DNA of 5,899 bases from Bacteroidales bacterium (GTDB lineage Bacteria > Bacteroidota > Bacteroidia > Bacteroidales > JAFGXI01): contig JALSQC010000004.1 of assembly GCA_026985625.1 (NCBI GenBank), forward strand, positions 1 through 5,899. The letters run 5' to 3'. Below the pieces are notes generated by a model. That model did not search any database. It was not told the DNA's origin and saw only the letters and a list, made by a program, of their open reading frames with translations. Shown here piece by piece: positions 1-5,899 of the stretch. Both the position numbers and the translations under genes were made by a program. The first letter of the stretch is position 1; each line of letters starts with the position of its first letter.

Positions 1-3000
1 ATATGGTGCTTTTATATTGTCGAGTTCTTTGTTTAAGCTGTTAATCTCGTCTTTATATGATTTTAGACTTAAATAAATATTTTTTAACTCCGATTTTAAA
101 ATATTCATATTTTTGTATTGAGTTTGAGTCATCTCTTCTTTTGATTCCCACGAAGCCCAAATCATCTCGTTTAAACGAACATTTAAAGGTTCTATTGCAG
201 GCGGATTTTCTTCCCAACTTGCTGCAGGTTTTTGTCCGTAAAATACAAAGTTTAAAGAGTCTAAGTTATATGTTATTTTATTTATTTTTTGTAGTAATTT
301 GTTGTTTGATTTATTAGCTAAATTTACAGCTTGATGTATATAATTTATTTTTGTTTTTAATTCGTTTAAGAATAGTTCGTAGCTTTTAATTGTGCTATAT
401 ACATTGAGCATTTGATCGTAATTTTGTTTTAATTTTGTTTTATCGACAGGTGGTGTCAAGGTCGAATTTTGTAATAATTTTGCATTAAAATAAACAGGAT
501 TGGTTAGTTTTTCTTCTTTTCCGTCAAAAATCATTGCAATATCAACCGAGTATTTTCCGGGCAGAGCTAATATTCCGCTTGGTTGTTTTGCTGTAGGATT
601 AAATTTTTTGTCTTTTAAATAAACAGGTGATGGCAAAGAATATCTAAGATTCCAACTTGTGCGATTTATTCCTTTTGTTGCTTTTTTGTATATTTTTCTT
701 ACAATATTGTTGTTTTTATCTCGTATTGTAAAACAAAGATATGGTTTTTGTTGAAGATTTTCTTTACGTAATTGTTCTTGCGATGGTTGTGGTATTGGTT
801 TTGATTCTTTAAATAATTCTTTTTCTTTTTCTTTGCGTTTTTCTTTTAAAGTTTTAGGAACATTTTTTATGTAATATGTAAATATTGCTCCAAAATCGGG
901 ATTTTTAGCTTTATAAACAGCATCACCTGCTCCGTAACGGTCGCCTTGTTGTATATACATTAATGCGTCTTTTACAGGATACATTATAGCTTTTTTTTGC
1001 AAATCATCTTTTGTTGTTTGTTGTAGTGCCGTATAATCGTCGAGTATATAAAATCCACGTCCGAATGTTGCAATTATTAAATCGTTTTGTTGTTTTTGTA
1101 TTTTTATATCTCTAACGGGTATATCAGGTAATCCCGAACCTAATTTTGCCCAATTTTTTCCCATATCGGGCGAAAAATAAATGCCGAATTCGGTTCCTGC
1201 AAAAAGTAAATTTTTATTTTTATAATCTTGCAAAATACTATGAACACTCTCGTTATCCGGTAAATTTTCTGATATTGATGTCCATGTTTTTCCTTTATCG
1301 TTGCTTTTAAAAAGATATGGTTTAAAATCGTCATTTTTAATATTATTAAACGATACAAAAACAACATTTTCGTCGAATGGTGAAGCATAAATATCGCTAA
1401 CATAAGTATATTTTGGAACCCCGGGAAATTCTGATATTTTTCGCCATGTTTTTCCGTCGTCTTCGGTAACTTGAATTAATCCATCGTCGGTTCCTACGTA
1501 AATTAATCCTTGTTTAACCGGAGACTCGGTTAAAGATACTATGGTTCCCCATTGCGATGTCGAAACGTCTTTTGCTACTGCATCTATAGGCCAATATTTT
1601 CCCATAATTTTAAATTGGTTTCTATCTTCGTTACGGGTTAAATCATTTGAAATTTCTTGCCACGATGTTCCTCTGTCGGTGCTTTTAAATACTTTATTTG
1701 CAGCTATATACAATGTTTTTTTATCGAAATTACTTAAAATAAACGGGGCATTCCAATTCCAACGAAATGTAAGTTCGTTTTTTTGCGGCTCGGGACGTAT
1801 TTTTATTTTTTCGCCTGATTTTTTATCATAACGGTAAATATTTCCGTATTGATATGCCGAATATACTATGTTTGGGTTATCTTTTTCTACTGCTTGCCAA
1901 AATCCATCACCGCCAAGGGTTGTTATCCACTCGTCGGAACCTACACCATTTTTCTTAATATTTCGCGATGGTCCTCCTATGCTGTTATTATCTTGAGTTC
2001 CGCCATAAACCCAATAAAACGGCTTTGTATTATCAACACTAACACGATAAAATTGAACAACAGGTAATGTTGTTTTATGTATAAATGTTTTTCCGCCGTC
2101 CCATGTTTCGTAAATCCCCCCATCGCAACCTATATTATAATGTAATTGATTTTTGGGGTCTAACCACATTGCATGGTCGTCGACATGTCGTGTTTTTGTG
2201 GGTATTTTTGTCCAAGTTTTTCCGCCGTCCATTGTATAACGCGAGTATGTATCTACCGAATATACTTTGTCTTTATTAAATGGCGAACAATAAATTTCGG
2301 AAAAATATTGACCGCTACTATAATAATCGCTCATTTTTTTAAACGATGCTCCTCCGTTTGTCGAGCGATAAAAGCCTCCTTTTTCGGTTGCTTGAAACAT
2401 TACGTAAACATAGTTTGAATTTACGGGAGATACTTTTATTTCCATACCTCCTTTGTCAACAGAAGGTATTCCGTTTGTAAGTTTTTGCCAATTTTCTCCG
2501 CCATCGGTTGTTTTGTAATATGCAGACTCAGGTCCGCCTCCAATTTTTGTATATTGTTTACGACGACGTTGTTCGGCTCCTGCGTATATAATATTTGGAT
2601 TTTTGGGGTCGAAACAGATGTTTGCCACTCCTGTATTTTCGCTAATAAATAATACTTTTTTCCAAGTTTTTCCGCCATCGGTTGTTTTGTAAACTCCACG
2701 TTCTTTGTTTGGTGCCCATATTGAGCCTTCGGCTGCTACATAAACAATATCAGGATTATCGGGATTTATAATTATATCTCCTATTTGTCTTGAGTTTTTA
2801 AGTCCCATATTTTTCCAAGTTTTTCCACCGTCTATCGACTTATATACTCCGTTTCCGTATCCTATTTCTCGTTGGTGATTATTTTCGCCTGTTCCTATCC
2901 ATACAATATTTGGCTGGCTTTTTGACATTGTTACACAACCTATTGAATATACATGATGGTTATCGAATATTGGCTTGTAAGTTATTCCGTTATTTTTTGT

Positions 3001-3225
3001 TTCCCAAACGTGTCCCGATGCAACGGCAACATAATAATGTGCAAAATTATTAGGGTCTACGGCAAAATCGGCTATACGCCCCGATGTAAAAGCAGGACCT
3101 ATACTTCTCCATTTTAATGTTTTAAATGTTTTTTCGAATATTGTGTCTTTTTGTGTTTTTGTATTTTTTGAGAATAAATAACTCGAAACTAAACAAACAG
3201 CTAGTAATAATATTATTTTTTTCAT
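1..3225 (-). CDS. Secreted Asp-box (BNR)/sortilin-N-type beta-propeller protein, 3' end cut by window edge
   Basis: From ATG at 3225 the frame stays open for 1075 codons to base 1 with no stop, so the C-terminus lies outside the window. In-frame Trp codons at 2817, 2664, 2214, 1551, 1152, 654 and 216 confirm a single frame. Residues 1-19 form a Sec signal peptide. Residues about 38-735 carry eleven Asp-box-like repeats typical of paired beta-propellers, plus the segments HVDDHAMW (347-354), GGTQDNNSIGGPS (408-420), GTDDGLIQVTEDDGKTW (578-594) and ATFGRGFYILDDY (719-731), which I recognise from the large Bacteroidota family often named 'glycosyl hydrolase' or VPS10/sortilin-N protein. A Lys/Glu-rich linker (about 789-828) leads to an Ig-like beta domain (about 829-920) and a helical region (about 926-1071). 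Family members are usually about 1,000-1,100 residues, so probably only a few residues are missing. It is likely periplasmic or surface-exposed. Substrate and activity are unknown; the hydrolase label is not supported by a catalytic motif I can see. Confidence 0.93.
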   Translation of the reverse strand, partial: MKKIILLLAVCLVSSYLFSKNTKTQKDTIFEKTFKTLKWRSIGPAFTSGRIADFAVDPNNFAHYYVAVASGHVWETKNNGITYKPIFDNHHVYSIGCVTMSKSQPNIVWIGTGENNHQREIGYGNGVYKSIDGGKTWKNMGLKNSRQIGDIIINPDNPDIVYVAAEGSIWAPNKERGVYKTTDGGKTWKKVLFISENTGVANICFDPKNPNIIYAGAEQRRRKQYTKIGGGPESAYYKTTDGGENWQKLTNGIPSVDKGGMEIKVSPVNSNYVYVMFQATEKGGFYRSTNGGASFKKMSDYYSSGQYFSEIYCSPFNKDKVYSVDTYSRYTMDGGKTWTKIPTKTRHVDDHAMWLDPKNQLHYNIGCDGGIYETWDGGKTFIHKTTLPVVQFYRVSVDNTKPFYWVYGGTQDNNSIGGPSRNIKKNGVGSDEWITTLGGDGFWQAVEKDNPNIVYSAYQYGNIYRYDKKSGEKIKIRPEPQKNELTFRWNWNAPFILSNFDKKTLYIAANKVFKSTDRGTSWQEISNDLTRNEDRNQFKIMGKYWPIDAVAKDVSTSQWGTIVSLTESPVKQGLIYVGTDDGLIQVTEDDGKTWRKISEFPGVPKYTYVSDIYASPFDENVVFVSFNNIKNDDFKPYLFKSNDKGKTWTSISENLPDNESVHSILQDYKNKNLLFAGTEFGIYFSPDMGKNWAKLGSGLPDIPVRDIKIQKQQNDLIIATFGRGFYILDDYTALQQTTKDDLQKKAIMYPVKDALMYIQQGDRYGAGDAVYKAKNPDFGAIFTYYIKNVPKTLKEKRKEKEKELFKESKPIPQPSQEQLRKENLQQKPYLCFTIRDKNNNIVRKIYKKATKGINRTSWNLRYSLPSPVYLKDKKFNPTAKQPSGILALPGKYSVDIAMIFDGKEEKLTNPVYFNAKLLQNSTLTPPVDKTKLKQNYDQMLNVYSTIKSYELFLNELKTKINYIHQAVNLANKSNNKLLQKINKITYNLDSLNFVFYGQKPAASWEENPPAIEPLNVRLNEMIWASWESKEEMTQTQYKNMNILKSELKNIYLSLKSYKDEINSLNKELDNIKAPY
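1150..3000 (-). repeat. Array of eleven Asp-box (BNR) coding repeats
   Basis: Intragenic repeats of the pattern S/T-x-D/N-x-G-x-T/S-W/F. In residues of the propeller protein: 76-83 (degenerate, TKNNGITY), 130-137, 181-188, 239-246, 288-295, 331-338, 374-381, 515-522, 587-594, 641-648 and 685-692. Within each cluster they lie mostly 43-72 residues apart, about one blade each. The DNA repeats are visible too: the 15-mer ccaagtttttccgcc (plus strand) occurs at 2212 and 2662, with a one-base variant at 2815. Asp-boxes are structural turns between propeller strands, not catalytic residues. There is a gap with no Asp-box at residues 382-514. Confidence 0.88.
3169..3225 (-). other. Signal peptide of the propeller protein
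   Basis: Residues 1-19 have a KK n-region, a hydrophobic core (IILLLAVCLV) and a small polar end (SSYLFS) before the charged mature start KNTKTQKD. This fits Sec export with signal peptidase I cleavage near Ser19. Cys11 sits inside the hydrophobic core and the residues before it (LAV) do not make a good lipobox, so a lipoprotein is unlikely. The signal also supports ATG 3225 as the true start. Confidence 0.75.
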
Positions 3226-3374
3226 TTATTTTAATTTATTTAAAGTCTTTAAAAGTAATTATTTTTTTTTTAATAGCGAAATTTCTTTATCACCTCACCT
3301 AATATTTTTTAGCAAGTATGTGATGTGCTAATAAATCTTATTTTGTTTTTAGGTTTTAATTGCAAATTCTACAA
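3226..3374 (-). other. Intergenic spacer between acyltransferase and propeller gene
   Basis: These 149 bases have no ORF worth calling. On the minus strand they hold a short inverted repeat (arms TTAGCA/TGCTAA at 3309-3314 and 3326-3331, 11-base loop) that is not followed by a T-tract, a tandem AGGTG-AGGTG (3300-3291), and a run of ten A (3271-3262). I see no rho-independent terminator for the acyltransferase, so read-through into the propeller gene cannot be excluded. Confidence 0.6.
3250..3281 (-). promoter_or_regulatory. Weak Bacteroidota-type promoter candidate for the propeller gene
   Basis: On the minus strand TACTTTTA (3257-3250) matches the Bacteroidota -7 consensus TAnnTTTG except for its last base. 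TTTCG (3281-3277), 19 bases upstream, is a poor match to the -33 TTTG box, but the spacing is right. Initiation there would give a leader of about 20 bases. The region is so AT-rich that chance is a real alternative. Confidence 0.2.
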
Positions 3375-4715
3375 TTATTTATCTACAATATCAGTAATAT
3401 CTTTAATAATAGTATCTTGCTTTGTTTTGATTTTTTGTTTAATGCTTTTATTTAATAGTGTAAATTGCAAATCGGAAAAAAACTTTTTAATGTAATGGTA
3501 ATAGTATTTAGCTGCTATTGCCGATACGGGCATTAATAATATTAATAAAACAATAAGATAAATATTATTTATAAATATTACTAAAAATATGCTTATTATA
3601 AGATAGTAAACAGGATATAGAACTGCTCCTGCCCCAAATTTTATTGTGCTGAAAAACTGTGGGTCTTTTACAATTTTTTTTATTACTTTTTTGATTATAA
3701 AATATGGCAAAAAATTTATTAAAAAACCTGTTACAAACAACGGGAATGTAATAATATAAATTAACGATTTTATTATTAGCGATGTGGCGGTTAGCGATTT
3801 GTATATTTTATTGTCGTAGTTTTTAATATTATCTTTAAAAAGGTTTATAAGGTCTTCCCAATTTTGTTTAATTTTTAAAACTTTTTGATTGTCTTGTTCT
3901 ATTGCTTTTTCTATTTTTTCTATAATAATTTTATCGGCTTTAAATTTATTTTTTTGATTTTTTTTAAGGTTTAATTTTTTTCTTACAATATTGTTTGCAA
4001 AGTCGCGTAAAAACTCGATTAAATGATAATGTTCTTTATTTTGAATATCAATCATTAACGGTTTTATACGTTTTGTCATTTCGTTACGCAAAGCCATTGT
4101 TGCTTTTTGAGGGTTTTGTTTATAAAAATCGATATAGTCTTTAATAAAGATAGGTTTTCCGTATTGTATGTGTAGTGTTGCAAGTGAGTTAAATTTGTCA
4201 TCGTAATAAATTCCTGTTGGTATAATTGCAATATCGAGATTATAGTTTGTTTCTTCGAGAGCCTGAAAAGCAATGCGTTGAATGCCTTTTTTTAGTATTC
4301 TGAGCCGACGCACCGGATTATGTTGAGCCTCGGGAAATAGACAAAAAGGTTTATTGTGTTTAAGAACGTTAACTGATATGTTAAATATTTCTTCGTTTTT
4401 TTTTAATGCTTCTTTTCCATCGCGTTGTCTAAAGATTGGCAATATTTTTAGATTGTAAAATATTTTTGCAACTGCAGGTTTTTTAAATGTGTCGCCTCGA
4501 GCTAAAAATACTATCTGATAAGGTGTGGAGAATATAATTGCCAAAGGGTCCATAACTGCATTTTGATGGTTTGGAGCAAATATTATTGTTTTGTCTTTTG
4601 GTATGTTTTTTACTCCCTCTATAACAAATCGTTTATAAAATATTTTATGAATTAATTTAAAATATTGTTTTAAGATTGCATATAAAAGCGACCATTTTTC
4701 TACTTTAACATTCAT
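3375..4715 (-). CDS. PlsC-type phospholipid/glycerol-phosphate acyltransferase with C-terminal membrane domain
   Basis: 446 residues. The N-terminal half is a lysophospholipid acyltransferase (PlsC/LPLAT) domain that transfers an acyl chain to a glycerol-phosphate backbone at the inner membrane. Visible blocks: APNHQNAVMDP (47-57) carrying the catalytic-type His50 and Asp56; RGDTFKKPAVAKIFYNLKILP (73-93), with the following FRQRDG; FPEAQHNPVRRLRILKKG (127-144), the FPEG block with Ala in place of Gly; and IIPTGIYYDD (164-173). His and Asp are separated by five residues instead of the usual four, a spacing I recall from related Bacteroidota proteins. Residues about 240-305 are Lys-rich and helical. 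Residues about 311-341 and 363-402 each look like a pair of membrane helices, making the protein longer than minimal PlsC (about 240 residues). The ATG directly follows the transporter's TAA with no gap and no Shine-Dalgarno, so coupled translation is likely. Whether it acts first (on glycerol-3-phosphate) or second (on lysophosphatidate) cannot be told. Confidence 0.9.
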   Translation of the reverse strand: MNVKVEKWSLLYAILKQYFKLIHKIFYKRFVIEGVKNIPKDKTIIFAPNHQNAVMDPLAIIFSTPYQIVFLARGDTFKKPAVAKIFYNLKILPIFRQRDGKEALKKNEEIFNISVNVLKHNKPFCLFPEAQHNPVRRLRILKKGIQRIAFQALEETNYNLDIAIIPTGIYYDDKFNSLATLHIQYGKPIFIKDYIDFYKQNPQKATMALRNEMTKRIKPLMIDIQNKEHYHLIEFLRDFANNIVRKKLNLKKNQKNKFKADKIIIEKIEKAIEQDNQKVLKIKQNWEDLINLFKDNIKNYDNKIYKSLTATSLIIKSLIYIITFPLFVTGFLINFLPYFIIKKVIKKIVKDPQFFSTIKFGAGAVLYPVYYLIISIFLVIFINNIYLIVLLILLMPVSAIAAKYYYHYIKKFFSDLQFTLLNKSIKQKIKTKQDTIIKDITDIVDK

Positions 4716-5660
4716 TTAATTGTTTTTTTCTATATATTTTTTACGTTTAATTCCCCAGAGATATGCAAGAAACATTCCCGATATTATATGCCATATTCCC
4801 CACCATGCAGCTATAAAAGCCATTCCTCCGATTTGCAAATCGTAAGGAAAAATTTTAGGATTAAATATTAAAACCAAAGCAAGTCCGGAGTTTTGTATAC
4901 CTGTTTCGATGCTTATTGCTCTACGATTTTTTATATCTAATTTAAAAGCCGTTGCGGTTATGTATCCTGATAAAAGGGCAAATCCGTTATGTATTAAAAC
5001 AATAAAAAATATTAAATAAATATATCGTAAAAATAAGCTAAAATTATTTGATAATGCTATTATAACAAATCCTGCAAAAATTATTATCGATACTATTTTA
5101 AATATATTTTTAATTTTATCGGTTGTTTTTGGAAATTTTTTGGCAAATAAAATTCCTAAAATTAATGGTATTCCCAGAATTATTATTACTGTTTGAAACA
5201 TTTGGAAAAAATCTATTTCGATAGGACGTAATAGTTTTGATGTTTTTACAAATAAGCCTCCCCAAAAAGCAAAATTAAATGGTGTTAAAAAAACCGATAA
5301 TATTGTTGATATACCTGTTAAACTCACCGATAGTTCTATGTTTGCTTTTGCTAACGATGTAATAAAATTAGAAATATTTCCTCCCGGACATGCTGCTACC
5401 AGAATCATTCCCAAGGCTACGCTCTCGCTGGGTTTTATTAATAATATCAATAAAAATGTAATAGCGGGTAAAATAAAAAATTGTGATATTAATCCTATAA
5501 TTACGGGTTTAGGACGGGCTAATATATTTTTAAAGTTTTGCGTTTTTATGCCAAGAGCTACACCAAACATTATTATTGCTAAAGTAATGTTTAATAAAAA
5601 TAGTCCGCTTTGGCTAAAATTTAGTGTGTATTTATCTAAAACGCTTAAATCTCCAAACAT
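4716..5660 (-). CDS. Bile acid:sodium symporter (SBF/BASS) family transporter
   Basis: 314 residues, almost wholly hydrophobic, with nine to ten predicted membrane helices, the normal length for bacterial SBF proteins. Both crossover motifs are present: CPGGNISNFITSLAKANIEL (91-110) and ETGIQNSGLALVL (252-264). Aligned by eye with ASBT of Neisseria meningitidis, the sodium ligands are all kept: Ser97, Asn98, Ser111, Thr115 and Glu252 for site Na1; Gln60, Glu252 and Gln256 for site Na2. The spacing from Gln60 to Asn98 is 38, the same as in that protein. It should therefore be a sodium-driven importer of an organic anion in the inner membrane. The substrate is unknown; bacterial relatives take up bile acids, pantoate or other small carboxylates. 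ATG 5660 is chosen because the next Met (31) lies inside the first helix. It is the first gene of a likely two-gene operon with the acyltransferase. Confidence 0.93.
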   Translation of the reverse strand: MFGDLSVLDKYTLNFSQSGLFLLNITLAIIMFGVALGIKTQNFKNILARPKPVIIGLISQFFILPAITFLLILLIKPSESVALGMILVAACPGGNISNFITSLAKANIELSVSLTGISTILSVFLTPFNFAFWGGLFVKTSKLLRPIEIDFFQMFQTVIIILGIPLILGILFAKKFPKTTDKIKNIFKIVSIIIFAGFVIIALSNNFSLFLRYIYLIFFIVLIHNGFALLSGYITATAFKLDIKNRRAISIETGIQNSGLALVLIFNPKIFPYDLQIGGMAFIAAWWGIWHIISGMFLAYLWGIKRKKYIEKNN

Positions 5661-5899
5661 GATTGCTCAAAAATAATATTTTTAAGCAAAATAAAAAATT
5701 TACTTATTTTTTTGAGTTTATTTATCGGTAAGTAGCAGGTTTGTTTTAATATGTATAATATTAACTAATTACGAAAAAAATAAAATATACCGCTCAAAAG
5801 TTTGCTACGCAGTTTAGTAATTATATCTTATTCGACAAAATAATATAAAAATTTAAACCTGTTAGGATAGCTTGCTATTAAAAATAAAAAAAAGCGAGA
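5661..5899. other. AT-rich non-coding region upstream of the transporter
   Basis: These 239 bases carry no ORF or RNA gene that I can support. They should hold the promoter of the transporter-acyltransferase pair, but no clear TTTG-N19-TAnnTTTG pair is visible. Short inverted repeats occur (gtagca 5732-5737 with tgctac 5803-5808; caggttt 5736-5742 with aaacctg 5855-5861), but the arms are short and far apart. Confidence 0.6.
5886..5899 (-). terminator. Possible tail of a rho-independent terminator cut by the right edge
   Basis: On the minus strand the window begins TCTCGC followed by eight T and then ATTTTT. This looks like the right arm of a GC-containing hairpin plus its T-tract, which would end a minus-strand gene lying beyond base 5899. 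The left arm is not in the window, so this rests on half of the structure. Confidence 0.2.

Noticed and set aside
57..317. Plus-strand open frame of 86 codons
   Set aside because: It is antisense to the 3' part of the propeller gene, begins without any context for translation and gives a composition typical of a reverse-frame shadow.
1140..1403. Minus-strand open frame of 87 codons
   Set aside because: It is an off-frame reading of the propeller gene; the in-frame product there carries two Asp-boxes.
1541..2418. Several plus-strand open frames (1541-1831, 1849-2067, 2085-2279, 2173-2418)
   Set aside because: They overlap each other and lie wholly antisense to the propeller gene, whose frame has clear family motifs throughout.
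2436..2699. Minus-strand open frame with an internal repeat (TKQPMAEK occurring twice)
   Set aside because: The repeat is the Asp-box DNA (KTTDGGKTW) read one base out of frame, so it reflects the parent gene and not a separate protein.
3358..3376. Inverted repeat aattg/caatt over the acyltransferase stop as a terminator
   Set aside because: Only five AT-rich base pairs with a nine-base loop and no following T-tract on the minus strand.
4076..4273. Minus-strand open frame of 65 codons
   Set aside because: It is an off-frame shadow inside the acyltransferase gene.
5668..5675. Exact -7-like TATTTTTG on the minus strand just before the transporter ATG
   Set aside because: It would leave almost no leader and has no TTTG box at the right distance; expected by chance in such AT-rich DNA.
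5338..5676. Plus-strand open frame of 112 codons
   Set aside because: It is antisense to the transporter's N-terminal half, which carries the sodium-site motif; no family resemblance on the plus strand.
5867..5878. Palindrome atagc-tt-gctat
   Set aside because: It allows only a four-pair stem with a four-base loop and lacks a T-tract or gene context.

Overview
The window is strongly AT-rich (roughly 30% GC by eye). All three genes read on the minus strand, prefer A/T at third codon positions (ATA isoleucine and AAA lysine are very common) and lack clear Shine-Dalgarno sites in front of their starts. Together with the protein families present, this points to a Bacteroidota bacterium, probably a low-GC Bacteroidales or Flavobacteriia-like lineage. 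The lineage call is an inference from composition and family resemblance.

Layout in the direction of transcription (right to left). Bases 5661-5899 are AT-rich non-coding DNA, possibly starting with the tail of a terminator for a gene beyond the right edge. Next is a sodium/bile-acid-symporter (SBF/BASS) family membrane transporter (4716-5660). Its TAA stop directly abuts the ATG of a PlsC-type phospholipid acyltransferase with a four-helix C-terminal membrane tail (3375-4715). These two are almost certainly co-transcribed and probably translationally coupled. A 149-base spacer (3226-3374) follows, with a small inverted repeat, an orphan anti-SD-complementary stretch and a weak promoter candidate.

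More than half of the window (1-3225) is one very long gene that runs off the left edge without a stop: 1075 codons of a secreted Asp-box (BNR)/sortilin-N-type beta-propeller protein. It has a signal peptide, eleven Asp-box-like repeats, an Ig-like domain and an alpha-helical C-terminus. I checked the frame at widely spaced Trp codons from start to edge and saw no frameshift or internal stop.

How the genes relate: the transporter and acyltransferase are both inner-membrane proteins whose tight linkage suggests joint expression, but no shared pathway can be read from the sequence. The propeller protein is exported and separated by a longer gap, so it may be an independent unit; I see no convincing terminator between it and the acyltransferase, so read-through is possible. 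I found no CRISPR array, RNA gene, mobile element or defence system, and no convincing novel multi-gene system. The least understood object is the large propeller protein, whose family is commonly labelled 'glycosyl hydrolase' without obvious catalytic evidence.
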